This document shows, one piece after another, positions 1-9,506 of a DNA stretch of 54,826 bases (position 1 is the stretch's first letter; the number at the start of each line of letters is the position of its first letter). This DNA is from Acidobacteriota bacterium (lineage in GTDB: Bacteria > Acidobacteriota > Terriglobia > Versatilivoradales > Versatilivoraceae), in assembly GCA_028875575.1 (NCBI GenBank), contig JAPPDF010000080.1:39114-93939 (forward strand), given 5' to 3'. The notes below the pieces were generated by a model. The model ran no database searches. It worked only from the letters and a program-made list of their open reading frames with translations, and was not told the origin of the DNA. The translations under genes were made by a program, and so were the position numbers.

Positions 1-588
1 TCCCTGGTCGCTGCTGATCGGAATCGCGGCGGGCTGCCTGACGGCAGTTCCGTTAGAGACGTCGTTCACGATGGTGTAGCCGGCCACGGTGTCGAGGGCC
101 CGGTCAGCCTTGACCGCCTTGACCCGGCGCCCCATGACCACACCCAGCTCCCCTTCCCAGTCGATGGCCCGGCACACCGGCGAAATGCGGATGTCCCCAC
201 CCGGCCCCACCACGGTGCTGGAGGGGGGCTTCATGAAGATCCGGGGGGTCTCCTTGTCCTGGGGAGCCGCCCGTCCACCTCCCTCCTCGATGTGCTCCAG
301 GTAGTTGCCGGCCAGGCAGAAGAGCTTTCGCGGACAGGGCACCGGGGCCAGCAGCTCCTCCATCCGGAACGCCCTTCCCCGCCCCTCGGCCAGCCCGTGA
401 TCGATCAGCCTGCCGGCCAGCGACATTCCCTCGGCCCCGCTCTCCAGAAAATCGATCATGTCTCGGAAAAGCTCGGTGGGAAATCCCGCCTCCTTGGCTG
501 CCTGCTGGAGGTCGATCAGCTTGTTCCCATCCTGGATGATCGCCGCCACACAACTGCCGTTGTCCTTCCTCAATGTCGCCAGTTTCAT
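1..588 (-). CDS. Fumarylacetoacetate hydrolase (FAH) family protein, 3' part cut by window edge
   Basis: The gene reads leftward off the window start, so only the first 196 residues are present. It begins MKLATLRKDNGS and contains the family-typical stretch LFCLAGNYLEHIEE (around residues 100-113), then KPPSSTVVGPG and WEGELGVVMGRR, where acidic metal ligands of the FAH fold are expected. FAH enzymes use a divalent metal for C-C bond hydrolysis, decarboxylation or tautomerisation of 2-oxo acids. The N-terminal cap domain resembles the 2-keto-pentenoate hydratase/isomerase-type members. The ATG at 586-588 is preceded on this strand by AGGAGA at good spacing. The substrate cannot be told. It is divergent from the symporter at 841, which may be its transport partner. 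Confidence 0.85.
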   Translation of the reverse strand, partial: MKLATLRKDNGSCVAAIIQDGNKLIDLQQAAKEAGFPTELFRDMIDFLESGAEGMSLAGRLIDHGLAEGRGRAFRMEELLAPVPCPRKLFCLAGNYLEHIEEGGGRAAPQDKETPRIFMKPPSSTVVGPGGDIRISPVCRAIDWEGELGVVMGRRVKAVKADRALDTVAGYTIVNDVSNGTAVRQPAAIPISSDQG

Positions 589-840
589 GAATTGTCTCCT
601 CAGGGGAGCGGGCCTGCGGGCGAATGCCGGGGCAAACCCGCACGGCAGCTCAAAATGGGCACAGCATACCATAGGGAGTTACGGCTTCTTCCCATGTGGG
701 CCCATCCACGCCAAGACCCTAGTGTCCTTGAGTTGGCGGCCGTTCTCTTGCAGAATGGTCGGGCGCTTGGGAACGTCTGCCGGTTGACCCCAAAACCGAG
801 AATCGGCTACTCGAGGCGTTCCTCACAAAAGGTAGCGATC

Positions 841-2598
841 ATGAGCCCTTGGGACTGGACGCTGGCAGTTGCGCTCAACGGAGCCATCATCCTCTACGGC
901 TTCTACCTGAGCCGGGGGGTGCGCACCAGCGCCGATTGGTTCCTGGCGGGACGCAGCCTTCCCTGGTGGCTGGTGGGTTTCTCCATGTATGCCACCGCCA
1001 TCGACTCCAGCGACCTGGTGGCCGATGCCGGCGGCACCTACGTGCTGGGATTCAGCTACTTCGCCACCAACTGGGTGGGGTCGGTGCTGGGTTGGACCCT
1101 GGCCGCCTTTTTCATCTGCCTGCCCATGTACCGGGCAGGGCTCTACACCAACGCCGAATACCTGGAGGCACGCTACGGAACCCCGGTTCGGGTCATCTGT
1201 GCCTTCGTCCAGGTGCAGTACCGGACGCTGGTGCTGGGAATCATCGCCACCACCCTGTTCCTGACCCTTTCGATCGTGTGCGGCCTCTCGGATGCGGCCG
1301 CCTGGACGGTGGTGGGTGTGATCGCCGCCCTGGCCGCCATCTACACGGCTTTCGGAGGGCTGCGGTCGGTGGCCATGACCGACAGCCTGCAGTTCCTGGT
1401 CATGACCGCTGCCGGCCTCATCATCTGGTTCCTGGTGTGGGGACAGGTGGGAGGCTGGGAGGGTCTGGAGCGGCGCCTCAACGACCACGATCCGGCCGTG
1501 GCCGCCCGGCTACTGCATATCGGCCACGAAGACGTCCAGACCGAGACGGTTGCCGGCAAGTCTTCCGTGGAAATCGAGCGCAAGCTCGGCCTGGGCGGCA
1601 TCTACGACCCGGCCGCGGAAACCATCCGTCACCACACTCCCGGCTGGCTGGTGACCCTGGCTTTGATGATCATGGGGATGGCCTATGCCATCGTCAACCA
1701 CACCCAGGTGATGAGGATGTTCGCCGCCCGCAGCGAATGGGACCTGAAGATGTCCGTGTTTGCAGCCAGCTCCGTCACCATGGTGATGACCTTCTTCAAT
1801 CTTTCCATGGGCGTGATGGGCAGGGCCCTCTACCCGGTGCAGAGCGCCCTGCCCGACGGGCGCCAGGACGCCATCTATCCCCTGCTGGTCAGCCAGATCG
1901 AGACGGTGGGACTGAAAGGCATCGTGGTCGCCGGCATCCTGGCGGCTTCCCTGTCGACCTACGACTCCATCGGCTCGGCGCTTTCGGCCCTGCTCACCCG
2001 CGACGTCTATGCGCGCTTGCTGGTTCCGGGGCGGGACGACCGGCACTACCTTCGGATCAGCCAGTGGCTGACCCCGGCGGTAATCGGCGTCTCCTTTCTC
2101 TATGTCCCCGGTCTGCTGAGGGGCGGCATGGTCCTCTACTATCTCGACTTGACCAGCGCCTTTGTAATTCCCCTGCTGACCATCTACCTCATGGGGAGCT
2201 TCACCCGGGTCCACCGATCCAGCGGCCTGATCGGCCTTCTGGCGGGCGCCTGCTACGGCATGTTGCGCCTGGCGGCGCCCCTGGTAGTGGATCAGACGGG
2301 TTGGGTGCTGTTGCCGCCGGCCATGATGGGCACCTACGCCGCCTATCCCTTCAGCATGCTGGTGACGGCCGGGACCATGGTGGTGGTCTCCCTGGTAGCC
2401 GGATGGGAGAGCAGCAGCGTATTCGACCTGACCGGCCGCCAGGAGAAAAGCCCCTGGCTGCGTTCCAGCCAACTCAAGATACGGCAGATTCAGGATGAGA
2501 TCACCAAGCGTGCTGCCCACGACCAGCGCCTGCCGGCCCTGCTCAGCCTCCTGGCCCTGGCGGTGGAATGTGTACTGACCTTCGTGGTCTTCTGGTGA
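841..2598 (+). CDS. Sodium:solute symporter family transporter
   Basis: A 585-residue polytopic inner-membrane protein. The N-terminus has a hydrophobic helix, then RGVRTSADWFLAGRSLPWW, which is the classic start of SSS-family (SLC5-like) transporters where the short helix is followed by the F-LAGR motif. About 12-14 hydrophobic segments follow, and GGLRSVAMTDSLQ in the middle is another family signature. The open frame continues upstream to about position 292, but that part is antisense to the FAH gene. I chose the ATG at 841, after AAAGGT, because the family N-terminus begins there. The stop lies 7 bp from the convergent RND gene. The likely cargo is a Na+-coupled organic solute; the substrate is not deducible. 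Confidence 0.9.
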   Translation: MSPWDWTLAVALNGAIILYGFYLSRGVRTSADWFLAGRSLPWWLVGFSMYATAIDSSDLVADAGGTYVLGFSYFATNWVGSVLGWTLAAFFICLPMYRAGLYTNAEYLEARYGTPVRVICAFVQVQYRTLVLGIIATTLFLTLSIVCGLSDAAAWTVVGVIAALAAIYTAFGGLRSVAMTDSLQFLVMTAAGLIIWFLVWGQVGGWEGLERRLNDHDPAVAARLLHIGHEDVQTETVAGKSSVEIERKLGLGGIYDPAAETIRHHTPGWLVTLALMIMGMAYAIVNHTQVMRMFAARSEWDLKMSVFAASSVTMVMTFFNLSMGVMGRALYPVQSALPDGRQDAIYPLLVSQIETVGLKGIVVAGILAASLSTYDSIGSALSALLTRDVYARLLVPGRDDRHYLRISQWLTPAVIGVSFLYVPGLLRGGMVLYYLDLTSAFVIPLLTIYLMGSFTRVHRSSGLIGLLAGACYGMLRLAAPLVVDQTGWVLLPPAMMGTYAAYPFSMLVTAGTMVVVSLVAGWESSSVFDLTGRQEKSPWLRSSQLKIRQIQDEITKRAAHDQRLPALLSLLALAVECVLTFVVFW

Positions 2599-2605
2599 GC
2601 GGATG

Positions 2606-5600
2606 CTACCCCGCCGCTTGCGGCCGCGACTGCCACCAGATGCGCTTGAGCCATGCGGCCAGGTCGTCGAAGAGCGTGTAGTAGGCGGGCAGGACCACCA
2701 GGGTGAGGAGTGTCGAGGAGATCAGGCCTCCCATGACGGTGCGGGCCAGCGGGAAATAGCGAAGCTCGAACATTCCGGTGGTGCCGAGCGCCAGGGGAAT
2801 GAGGCCCACCACGGTGGTGGCGGCCGTCATGAGAATGGGGCGGAACCGCTCTCGACACCCGGCCCGGATAGCCTCGGAGCGCGGCAACCCCTGGCTCCTG
2901 AGGTTGTTGATGTGTGCGATGAGCACGATGCCGTTGTTCACCACGATCCCCAGGAGAACCATGAGGCCGATCTGGGACATGATGTTGAAAGGGGTTCCGG
3001 TCAGGAAAAGGAACCAGGTGACGCCCACCAGGGCGAAAGGCAGCGAGAACATAATGGCGAAGGGGTGGGCCAGGGACTCGAACAGGGAAGCCATCACGAA
3101 GTAGACCATCAGGAAGGCCAGCAGCAGATTGAGAATGAAATCGACGTTGTCCTGATCCTGCCGCTGGGTCCAGAACCCGAAGGTCCATCCATAGCCGGCG
3201 GGGTAGTCCAGGCTGTCCATCACCTCGCCCACCAGTTTCTTCCCCTCCTCCTTCTTGCCGCCCGAATAGCTCACGCCGATCTCTGTATAGGTGCGGCGGT
3301 TCTCCCGGCGGATGACGGAGGGCGTATCGATGCGACGGAATTCGGCCACCTGGGAGAGCACGATCTCCTGGCCCCCCGGTCCGTTTCCCACCACCACCGA
3401 CTTCAGGTCTTGCAGATCTTCCCGGTCGCCGGGCTGCAGCCACAACCAGATCTCCACTTCACCCTCGGGCGTGCGGTATCCCCGGATCTCCCGGCCGCGG
3501 ATGACGATGCCCAGCAGTCGAGCCACCGACTGGGGTGAGACCCCGTAGCGTCGGGCCAGGTCCCGTTTCAGGATAATCTGGACTTCCTCGCGGGCACGTT
3601 CGTTCCCGGCCCGGATTTCGTTGAAGTCCCCCCGGTCCATCAGCCGGCGCCTGGCCTCCCGGGCCAGCGCCTGCAGTCGGACGTTGTCGTCCCCGTACAT
3701 GTTGACGCTGACAAAGGTCTGGGACTCGGCCCCCGCCTGCCGCCCCAGCTCGATCTCGGCGCCCGGAATTACCGGCAGCCGGTCCCGGATCTCCCCGCGG
3801 ATATCGATCAACTCCTCCAGGGTCAACTTCTCGTTGTCGAAATAGACCTGGGTGGAGGCGCTGTTGTTGCTGAAGCTGCTGGAGACGTTTCTGATCTTGA
3901 AGGGTTCCCGGTGGGCCATCAGGAAGTCTTCGACAGGCCCCAGGAAGTCTCTCTCGATCTTGGCGTAGTGGTAGTTCTCGGTGAAGTCGTAGCGAATATC
4001 CAGGTTCTGCAGGTCCCGGGCCTCCGGCGAGCTGTCGGGAACCCAATGAAGGAGGGCCATCAGCGAACCGCCAACCACCAAGGGCACGATGCACAAACCC
4101 ACCAGAAAGCGATGCCGCAAAGGCCAGCTCATCAACCGCAGGTAGTGTTCCACCGCTAGCTCGCCCCATCCCGGCTTTGTCCGTCCGGAAACCGGCGGCG
4201 CAGCATCCTCTCCTCGGGGCGATGGTTCCCCGCCCCCACTGACGGAAGCAGCCGGGGAAACCTGGCTGGCACTCCGCGGATACCGGCCCTTGAAAAACCT
4301 GGCGGCCCCCAGCGGAATGAGCGTCAGCGAAATAACCAGGGAACACAGCAGGGCGATCATGATGGAGGCCCCCACGTCGCCCAACCAGATCGAGTAAGCG
4401 CTGGTCTTGCCGAACACCAGGGGCACAAAGATGATGATGGAGGTCAGCGTGGCCGCCAGCACCGCCATGGCTACCGCCCGGGTTCCACGGCTGGCGGCCG
4501 TCACCCGGTCGTAGCCCTTCTCCAGCCACTGATAGATGGACTCCAGCACCACCACGGCGTTATCCACCAGCATCCCGGCGGCCAACATCAGTCCCATCAT
4601 GGAAAGAACATTGAGGGTCTTGCCGAAGAGGTAGAGGAACCCGATGGTGGCCACGATGGAAAAAGGAATGGCGAAGCCGATGGTCAGCGTCGCTCCCACC
4701 CGCCTCAGGAACAGGTAGAGGACCCCCATGGCCAGCAGGGCTCCCAGCGTGCCCGCGTTCAGCAGCCCCGAAAGCGCCCGGATGATTTCCTTTCCGGCGT
4801 TGTGCCAGACCTGGACCTCGATGCCTTCCAGGGCCGGGTCCCCGCGCAACCGGTCCAGCACGGCCATGACCCCGTTGACCGTTTCCACCGTGTTGGCCTC
4901 GGAGGTCTTGCGGATCTGCAGCTCGACCGCCGGTCCTCCGTTCAGGTGCTTGCCCGAGTTGACGGGACGACTGCCGAAATAGATGTCGGCCACCTCTCGC
5001 AGCCGTAGCCCCCGCTGATTGACCGGAAAGTCGGCAATCTGCTCCAGGGAGGTCAGGGTGCCCCGGGCCATGGTCCCGTAGCGGGTGGCGCCGTCCTGCA
5101 TTCGACCCAGGGAGAGGTTGATGTTGGAGCCGTCCATGCGCTGGAACATCTGGGCCACGTCGATCCGATAGCGCTTGATGTCGTCCAGCCGAAGATAGAT
5201 GTTGACCTCCTGGCGGCCGGCCCCGCTGATATCGGCTTCGGCCACTCCAGGGAGGCGCTCCAGAGGGGTTCGGATCCTGGCATCCAGGAAATCGAAGGAG
5301 CCGCGAAGGTCGCGCCCGGAGGAAATCTGGCCCCTGATGATGGGAAAGTCGGTGGTGCTGAAATTGTTCACCAGAATTTGTTCCACGTCGTCCGGAAGCT
5401 CGGAACGCACCTGCTCCACCCTGTCGCGAACTTCCGACCGCAGCCAATCCACGTTGCTGTCCCATCCGAAAAACATCTGGATCATGGACACATTGGCGGA
5501 GGACTGGGCCACCATCCGCTGAACGTCGGGAATGGTCGCCAGCACCTCCTCCAGCGGACGGGTGATCGACTCCTGCACCTGGCCCGGAGTGGCATTGGTG

Positions 5601-5812
5601 TATGGGACATGCACGAAGACGCCGGGAAAGTCGATATCGGGAGTCAGCACCAACGGGATCCGGGTGAGGGAGATACCCCCCAGAACCAGCAGGCAGAGGC
5701 ACAGCATCAGGACGGTCACCGGGTAGCGAATGGAAAAATCCGCCAGTCCGAATCCGGACCCGGAGGTCCCTCCGGTGGAACGGTCCGACCCTTCAGGCTC
5801 CTTGACGGCCAT
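2606..5812 (-). CDS. RND-family efflux permease (AcrB/HAE type), distal gene
   Basis: 1068 residues, the usual length of RND exporters. The N-terminal helix (FSIRYPVTVLMLCLCLLVLG) is followed by PDIDFPGVFVHVPYTNATPGQVQ, the porter-domain signature. The TM4 region reads GMLVDNAVVVLES, so the first proton-relay acidic residue is kept and the second position is Asn, as in many environmental HAE members. The C-terminal repeat has GIVVNNGIVLIAH and RFRPILMTAATTVVGLIP. It acts as an inner-membrane trimer or heterotrimer driven by the proton gradient. It lies 49 bp downstream of a second RND gene and the adaptor, so the operon is adaptor-RND-RND. No outer-membrane factor is present in the window. 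The exported substrate is unknown. Confidence 0.93.
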   Translation of the reverse strand: MAVKEPEGSDRSTGGTSGSGFGLADFSIRYPVTVLMLCLCLLVLGGISLTRIPLVLTPDIDFPGVFVHVPYTNATPGQVQESITRPLEEVLATIPDVQRMVAQSSANVSMIQMFFGWDSNVDWLRSEVRDRVEQVRSELPDDVEQILVNNFSTTDFPIIRGQISSGRDLRGSFDFLDARIRTPLERLPGVAEADISGAGRQEVNIYLRLDDIKRYRIDVAQMFQRMDGSNINLSLGRMQDGATRYGTMARGTLTSLEQIADFPVNQRGLRLREVADIYFGSRPVNSGKHLNGGPAVELQIRKTSEANTVETVNGVMAVLDRLRGDPALEGIEVQVWHNAGKEIIRALSGLLNAGTLGALLAMGVLYLFLRRVGATLTIGFAIPFSIVATIGFLYLFGKTLNVLSMMGLMLAAGMLVDNAVVVLESIYQWLEKGYDRVTAASRGTRAVAMAVLAATLTSIIIFVPLVFGKTSAYSIWLGDVGASIMIALLCSLVISLTLIPLGAARFFKGRYPRSASQVSPAASVSGGGEPSPRGEDAAPPVSGRTKPGWGELAVEHYLRLMSWPLRHRFLVGLCIVPLVVGGSLMALLHWVPDSSPEARDLQNLDIRYDFTENYHYAKIERDFLGPVEDFLMAHREPFKIRNVSSSFSNNSASTQVYFDNEKLTLEELIDIRGEIRDRLPVIPGAEIELGRQAGAESQTFVSVNMYGDDNVRLQALAREARRRLMDRGDFNEIRAGNERAREEVQIILKRDLARRYGVSPQSVARLLGIVIRGREIRGYRTPEGEVEIWLWLQPGDREDLQDLKSVVVGNGPGGQEIVLSQVAEFRRIDTPSVIRRENRRTYTEIGVSYSGGKKEEGKKLVGEVMDSLDYPAGYGWTFGFWTQRQDQDNVDFILNLLLAFLMVYFVMASLFESLAHPFAIMFSLPFALVGVTWFLFLTGTPFNIMSQIGLMVLLGIVVNNGIVLIAHINNLRSQGLPRSEAIRAGCRERFRPILMTAATTVVGLIPLALGTTGMFELRYFPLARTVMGGLISSTLLTLVVLPAYYTLFDDLAAWLKRIWWQSRPQAAG

Positions 5813-5861
5813 TCTTTATCTCCTCAACTGGGCTCCCGTGAATAGGGGACGTGGCCCCCGT

Positions 5862-8800
5862 TCAATCCACCACCGTCCCGCTGCCGATGGCGGCAGCGGC
5901 TTCACCACGCAGTCTCCCTCGATCGACCAGCTCGTAGACCGCCGGAATGAAGAAAAGCGTCAACAGCGCCGAAAACAGCAATCCTCCCATGACCGCGATG
6001 GCCATGGGGGCCCGAATCTCAGCCCCCTCTCCCCAGCCGAGGGCCATGGGGATCAGCCCCAGGACTGTGGTGAGTGTGGTCATCAGGATGGGCCGAAGCC
6101 TGACCTGGCCGGCCTGCAGCAGGGAAGCCCGCCTGGCGCGTCCGGCCCGCCGGAGCTTGTTGGTGTAGTCCACCAGGAGTATGGCGTTGTTGACCATGAT
6201 CCCCGACAGGATAATCAAGCCCAGCAGCACCACAACGCTGAGCTCGGTGCCCGTCACCGCCAGGGCCAGGACCACCCCGATCAGACCCAGAGGAACCGTG
6301 AACATGATGATAAGAGGATGGAGGAAGGATTCGAACTGGGAGGCCATCACCAGGTAAACCAGAAAAACGGCCAGGGCCAGCGCCATGAGCAAGCTCCGAT
6401 AGGAGGTCTCCAGCTCCCGGTTCTGTCCGGCCAAAGACAGGCTGACCGTTGCCGGAAGCCGCCCGCCAAGGTCCTCGAGCTCGGCCTGGATCGACCGGGA
6501 GGCCCGGTTGAGATCCAAACCGCTCAGGTTGGCCGACACCACCGCCGCCCGCTGGGAACCGATACGCCTCACCTCCCCCGGCCCCCTGCCGATGTCGATG
6601 TCCGCCACCGAGTTCAAGCGAATGGGCACGGTGGCAGCGGCCTCGGAGTCCGACTCGGCGTTCTGAGCCGTTGTCCCCTCGGCGCCGGACCCGGACCCGC
6701 CGGAGGAGCCGTCACCGGAAGCCGCCCCCGAGTTCGTTTGGCCGCCTGTGCCTGAAAAGGCCCGCGTTCCCATGTTGATCACCAGTTCCCTCAGATCCTG
6801 GATGGCGTCACGGTCCGATTCGGCCGCCCGGACCAGAATGTCGATCTGCTTGTCCTCTTCGCGGTAGCGGGAGGCCACATCCCCGCGAATCTTGTTTCTC
6901 AGGATGTCGGCAATCGAATTTTCGTCCAGATTCAGGCGGGCCAGCCGCTCCCGATCGAAACGCACCTGGATCTCCGGATTCCCCATGCGGGTCGAGGTCT
7001 TGACATCCTTGAGCCCGGTAATCCCCTCCATGCGCGCGGCCACCTGGCCGGCGGCTGCCTGCAGCTCGCCCAGGTCGTAACCGTAAATCTCCACTTCGAT
7101 CGGGGTGGTGAAGCTGAACAGGGTGGGCCGCCGAAAGGCATAGGTCACCTCCGGGTATTGGCTCAGCCGGCCGCGCAGGTACTCGATGACCTCGAACTCC
7201 GCCTGCCTGTCCCGACGATCCTCCATGACCACGTGAAGCTGGCCGACGTGCTCCTCCTCGAGTTGCCGGGCGAACTGGTTCTGGTTGCTGCCCCCTGCGC
7301 TGGAGAAGACCGTTTCAACCCCCTCGAGTTCCGCCACCTGCCTTTCGACCTCACCCAGGAGTCGATCCGTCCTCGCCAGCGGCGTGCCCTCCGGCAAGCG
7401 GATTTCGAAGGCGAACTCTCCCTGGGTCATGGGCGGGATCAATTCGGCTCCCAGCCGGAACGAGGCTGCTATGGCCAGGGCGAGCAGCAGCCCGGTTGCC
7501 GCCAGTACCCTTCCCTTGTGGTCGAGCACCGACTCGAGCCAAACGGGGTAACGCCCCCTCACTACCTCCAGGACCGCCTCGAAGCCATTCAGGACCGGGG
7601 CCAGCAGGCGCAGCAGGCCTCGGCCCAGCCAATGCAGACCGGCGCGGAGGTCTGCCAGCACCACGGTCAGGAGGTCCACGAACAGAAAGGCCATCGTCCG
7701 CCGAAGGGCTTTGCGGGAAAAGGCGAGGACGCGTCCGGCGGCTCCCATGGCCCCGGGGGCGAGGGTCTTTGGCTCGGCATCCGGAAGGGCCTTGCCGGAT
7801 GCCGGAGGAGGCGGCTGGACCTGTAGCGCCAGCACCATGGGAATGAAGGTCAACGCCACCAGGAGCGAGGCCGAAAGGGAAAAGATAATGGTCAGGGCCT
7901 GGTCCTTGAACAACTGCCCCGCAATGCCCTCCACAAAGACCAGGGGCAGGAAGACGGCCAAGGTGGTGAGCGTGGACGCCGTGACCGCGGTTCCGACTTC
8001 GCGAGTCCCCCGGTAGACGGCTTCCGGCAGGGTGGTACGGGAGCGGTCCTGGCGGTGCACCGCCTCCAGAACCACGATGGAGTTGTCCACCAGCATGCCC
8101 ACCCCCAGGGCGATCCCGCCCAGCGACATGATATTCAGGGACACGTCCATCTGGTACATCAGGGCGAAGGTGGCCAGGACGGAAATGGGAATTGAGAAAG
8201 CCACCAGCAGGGTGCTTCTCAGGTGGCGCAGGAACAGGTAGAGGACCAGGGTGGCCAGCACCGCTCCCAGCACCGCCGACCAGAGCACGTTGTCCACGGC
8301 CTGCTCGATGAATCGGGCCTGATTGAAAACGGTGCGCACCTGGAGGCTGCCCGAAAGGACCCCGTCCTTGCGAAGCTTCTCCAGCTTGGCCTCCACCGCC
8401 CGGGCCACCATCACCGTATTGGCGTCGCCCTCCTTGTAGACCGCCAGCTCCACGCTCTCGCGGCCGTCGATGCGGGCAATCACCTCCCGGTCCTTGGAAC
8501 CCCGCCAGACCTCGGCGACCTCGCCCAGAACCACCCTTCTGCCGTCCGAATCCCGCAGGATGATCCGTTCGATCTCTTCCACCGAGCGAAACTGGTTCAA
8601 CATGCGAACCATGTAGTTGGCATCCAGGTCATACAGGCTTCCGGAAGCCTGGTTCAGGTTCTCCCGGGTGAGCACCTGGGTCACTTCGGTAATGGGGATC
8701 CTCAGCTCGGCCAACCGCTTCTCGTCGATTTCAATGCGAATCTGCTCCTCCAGGCCGCCCACCACCTTGATGGCCGCCACGCCTTCGGTGGACTCCAGGC

Positions 8801-9275
8801 TCTTCTTCAACTCCTCGTCGGCCAGATAGCGCAGGCGGCTGAGGCTGGCCTCGCCCCAGAACTGCAGGCGCATGACGGGATCGTAGGAAGGATCGAAGCG
8901 CAACAGCACCGGTCGCTCCACGTCCCGTGGCAACTGCAGCAGATCCAGCTTTTCCCTGACTTCCAGGGTGGCCACATCCATGTTGGTCCGCCAGGTGAAC
9001 TCCAGAACGACCTCGGACTGACCCGAACGCGACACCGACTCCACCCGGGTCAGGCCTCCCACCACCCCGACCACCTCCTCGATGGGACGGGTGATCAGAT
9101 TTTCGATCTCTTCGGGAGCCGCGTCCTCGTAGTCGGTCAGGATGGTGAGGGCGGGATAGGCGATTTCCGGCAGCAGGTTGAGGGCCATCCGCTGCAGGGA
9201 GACAAGACCGAAAAGAGCCACTGCCACCACAAACATGCAGACGGTGACGGGACGCCGTATGGCAAGTTGGATCAT
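5862..9275 (-). CDS. RND-family efflux permease with Ser/Gly-rich insert
   Basis: 1137 residues. It starts MIQLAIRRPVTVCMFVVAVAL, a canonical RND first helix, with NLLPEIAYPALTI after it and GVGMLVDNSIVVLEAV in TM4. It is longer than its neighbour because of a predicted cytoplasmic stretch rich in Pro/Ala around residues 490-510. It also has a striking low-complexity Ser/Gly/Thr/Glu segment at about residues 838-882, inside the second periplasmic porter region, which I read as a flexible loop. The C-terminus has VRLRPILMTTLTTVLGLIPMALG. Two unlike permeases in one operon suggest a heteromultimeric pump like MdtBC or two alternative pumps sharing one adaptor. Confidence 0.93.
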   Translation of the reverse strand: MIQLAIRRPVTVCMFVVAVALFGLVSLQRMALNLLPEIAYPALTILTDYEDAAPEEIENLITRPIEEVVGVVGGLTRVESVSRSGQSEVVLEFTWRTNMDVATLEVREKLDLLQLPRDVERPVLLRFDPSYDPVMRLQFWGEASLSRLRYLADEELKKSLESTEGVAAIKVVGGLEEQIRIEIDEKRLAELRIPITEVTQVLTRENLNQASGSLYDLDANYMVRMLNQFRSVEEIERIILRDSDGRRVVLGEVAEVWRGSKDREVIARIDGRESVELAVYKEGDANTVMVARAVEAKLEKLRKDGVLSGSLQVRTVFNQARFIEQAVDNVLWSAVLGAVLATLVLYLFLRHLRSTLLVAFSIPISVLATFALMYQMDVSLNIMSLGGIALGVGMLVDNSIVVLEAVHRQDRSRTTLPEAVYRGTREVGTAVTASTLTTLAVFLPLVFVEGIAGQLFKDQALTIIFSLSASLLVALTFIPMVLALQVQPPPPASGKALPDAEPKTLAPGAMGAAGRVLAFSRKALRRTMAFLFVDLLTVVLADLRAGLHWLGRGLLRLLAPVLNGFEAVLEVVRGRYPVWLESVLDHKGRVLAATGLLLALAIAASFRLGAELIPPMTQGEFAFEIRLPEGTPLARTDRLLGEVERQVAELEGVETVFSSAGGSNQNQFARQLEEEHVGQLHVVMEDRRDRQAEFEVIEYLRGRLSQYPEVTYAFRRPTLFSFTTPIEVEIYGYDLGELQAAAGQVAARMEGITGLKDVKTSTRMGNPEIQVRFDRERLARLNLDENSIADILRNKIRGDVASRYREEDKQIDILVRAAESDRDAIQDLRELVINMGTRAFSGTGGQTNSGAASGDGSSGGSGSGAEGTTAQNAESDSEAAATVPIRLNSVADIDIGRGPGEVRRIGSQRAAVVSANLSGLDLNRASRSIQAELEDLGGRLPATVSLSLAGQNRELETSYRSLLMALALAVFLVYLVMASQFESFLHPLIIMFTVPLGLIGVVLALAVTGTELSVVVLLGLIILSGIMVNNAILLVDYTNKLRRAGRARRASLLQAGQVRLRPILMTTLTTVLGLIPMALGWGEGAEIRAPMAIAVMGGLLFSALLTLFFIPAVYELVDRGRLRGEAAAAIGSGTVVD

Positions 9276-9506
9276 GGTTCAGGAAGAGCTGGCTAGAGGA
9301 TCGGAACCGGGCTCGGGACCAGGAGCGGGGGCATTCCGGCGGGGCGCGAGTCGGGATGACGGGCTGTGGCGATTCCAGGGGCGGGTCGTCCGCCGGGCAA
9401 GCCGGACTTGCAGGGAGCAACCGAAGCCGGGAACTGCCGGCGGCCATCCGGCAAGCGCCAAGGGCAGGTCCCCCGCGACCATCCGCCGCCGGGTACGGCG
9501 CAGGTT

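Noticed and set aside
292-840. Open frame extending the symporter gene upstream by about 180 codons
   Set aside because: It is antisense to the FAH gene and the protein has no family similarity there; the transporter's typical N-terminus begins at 841.
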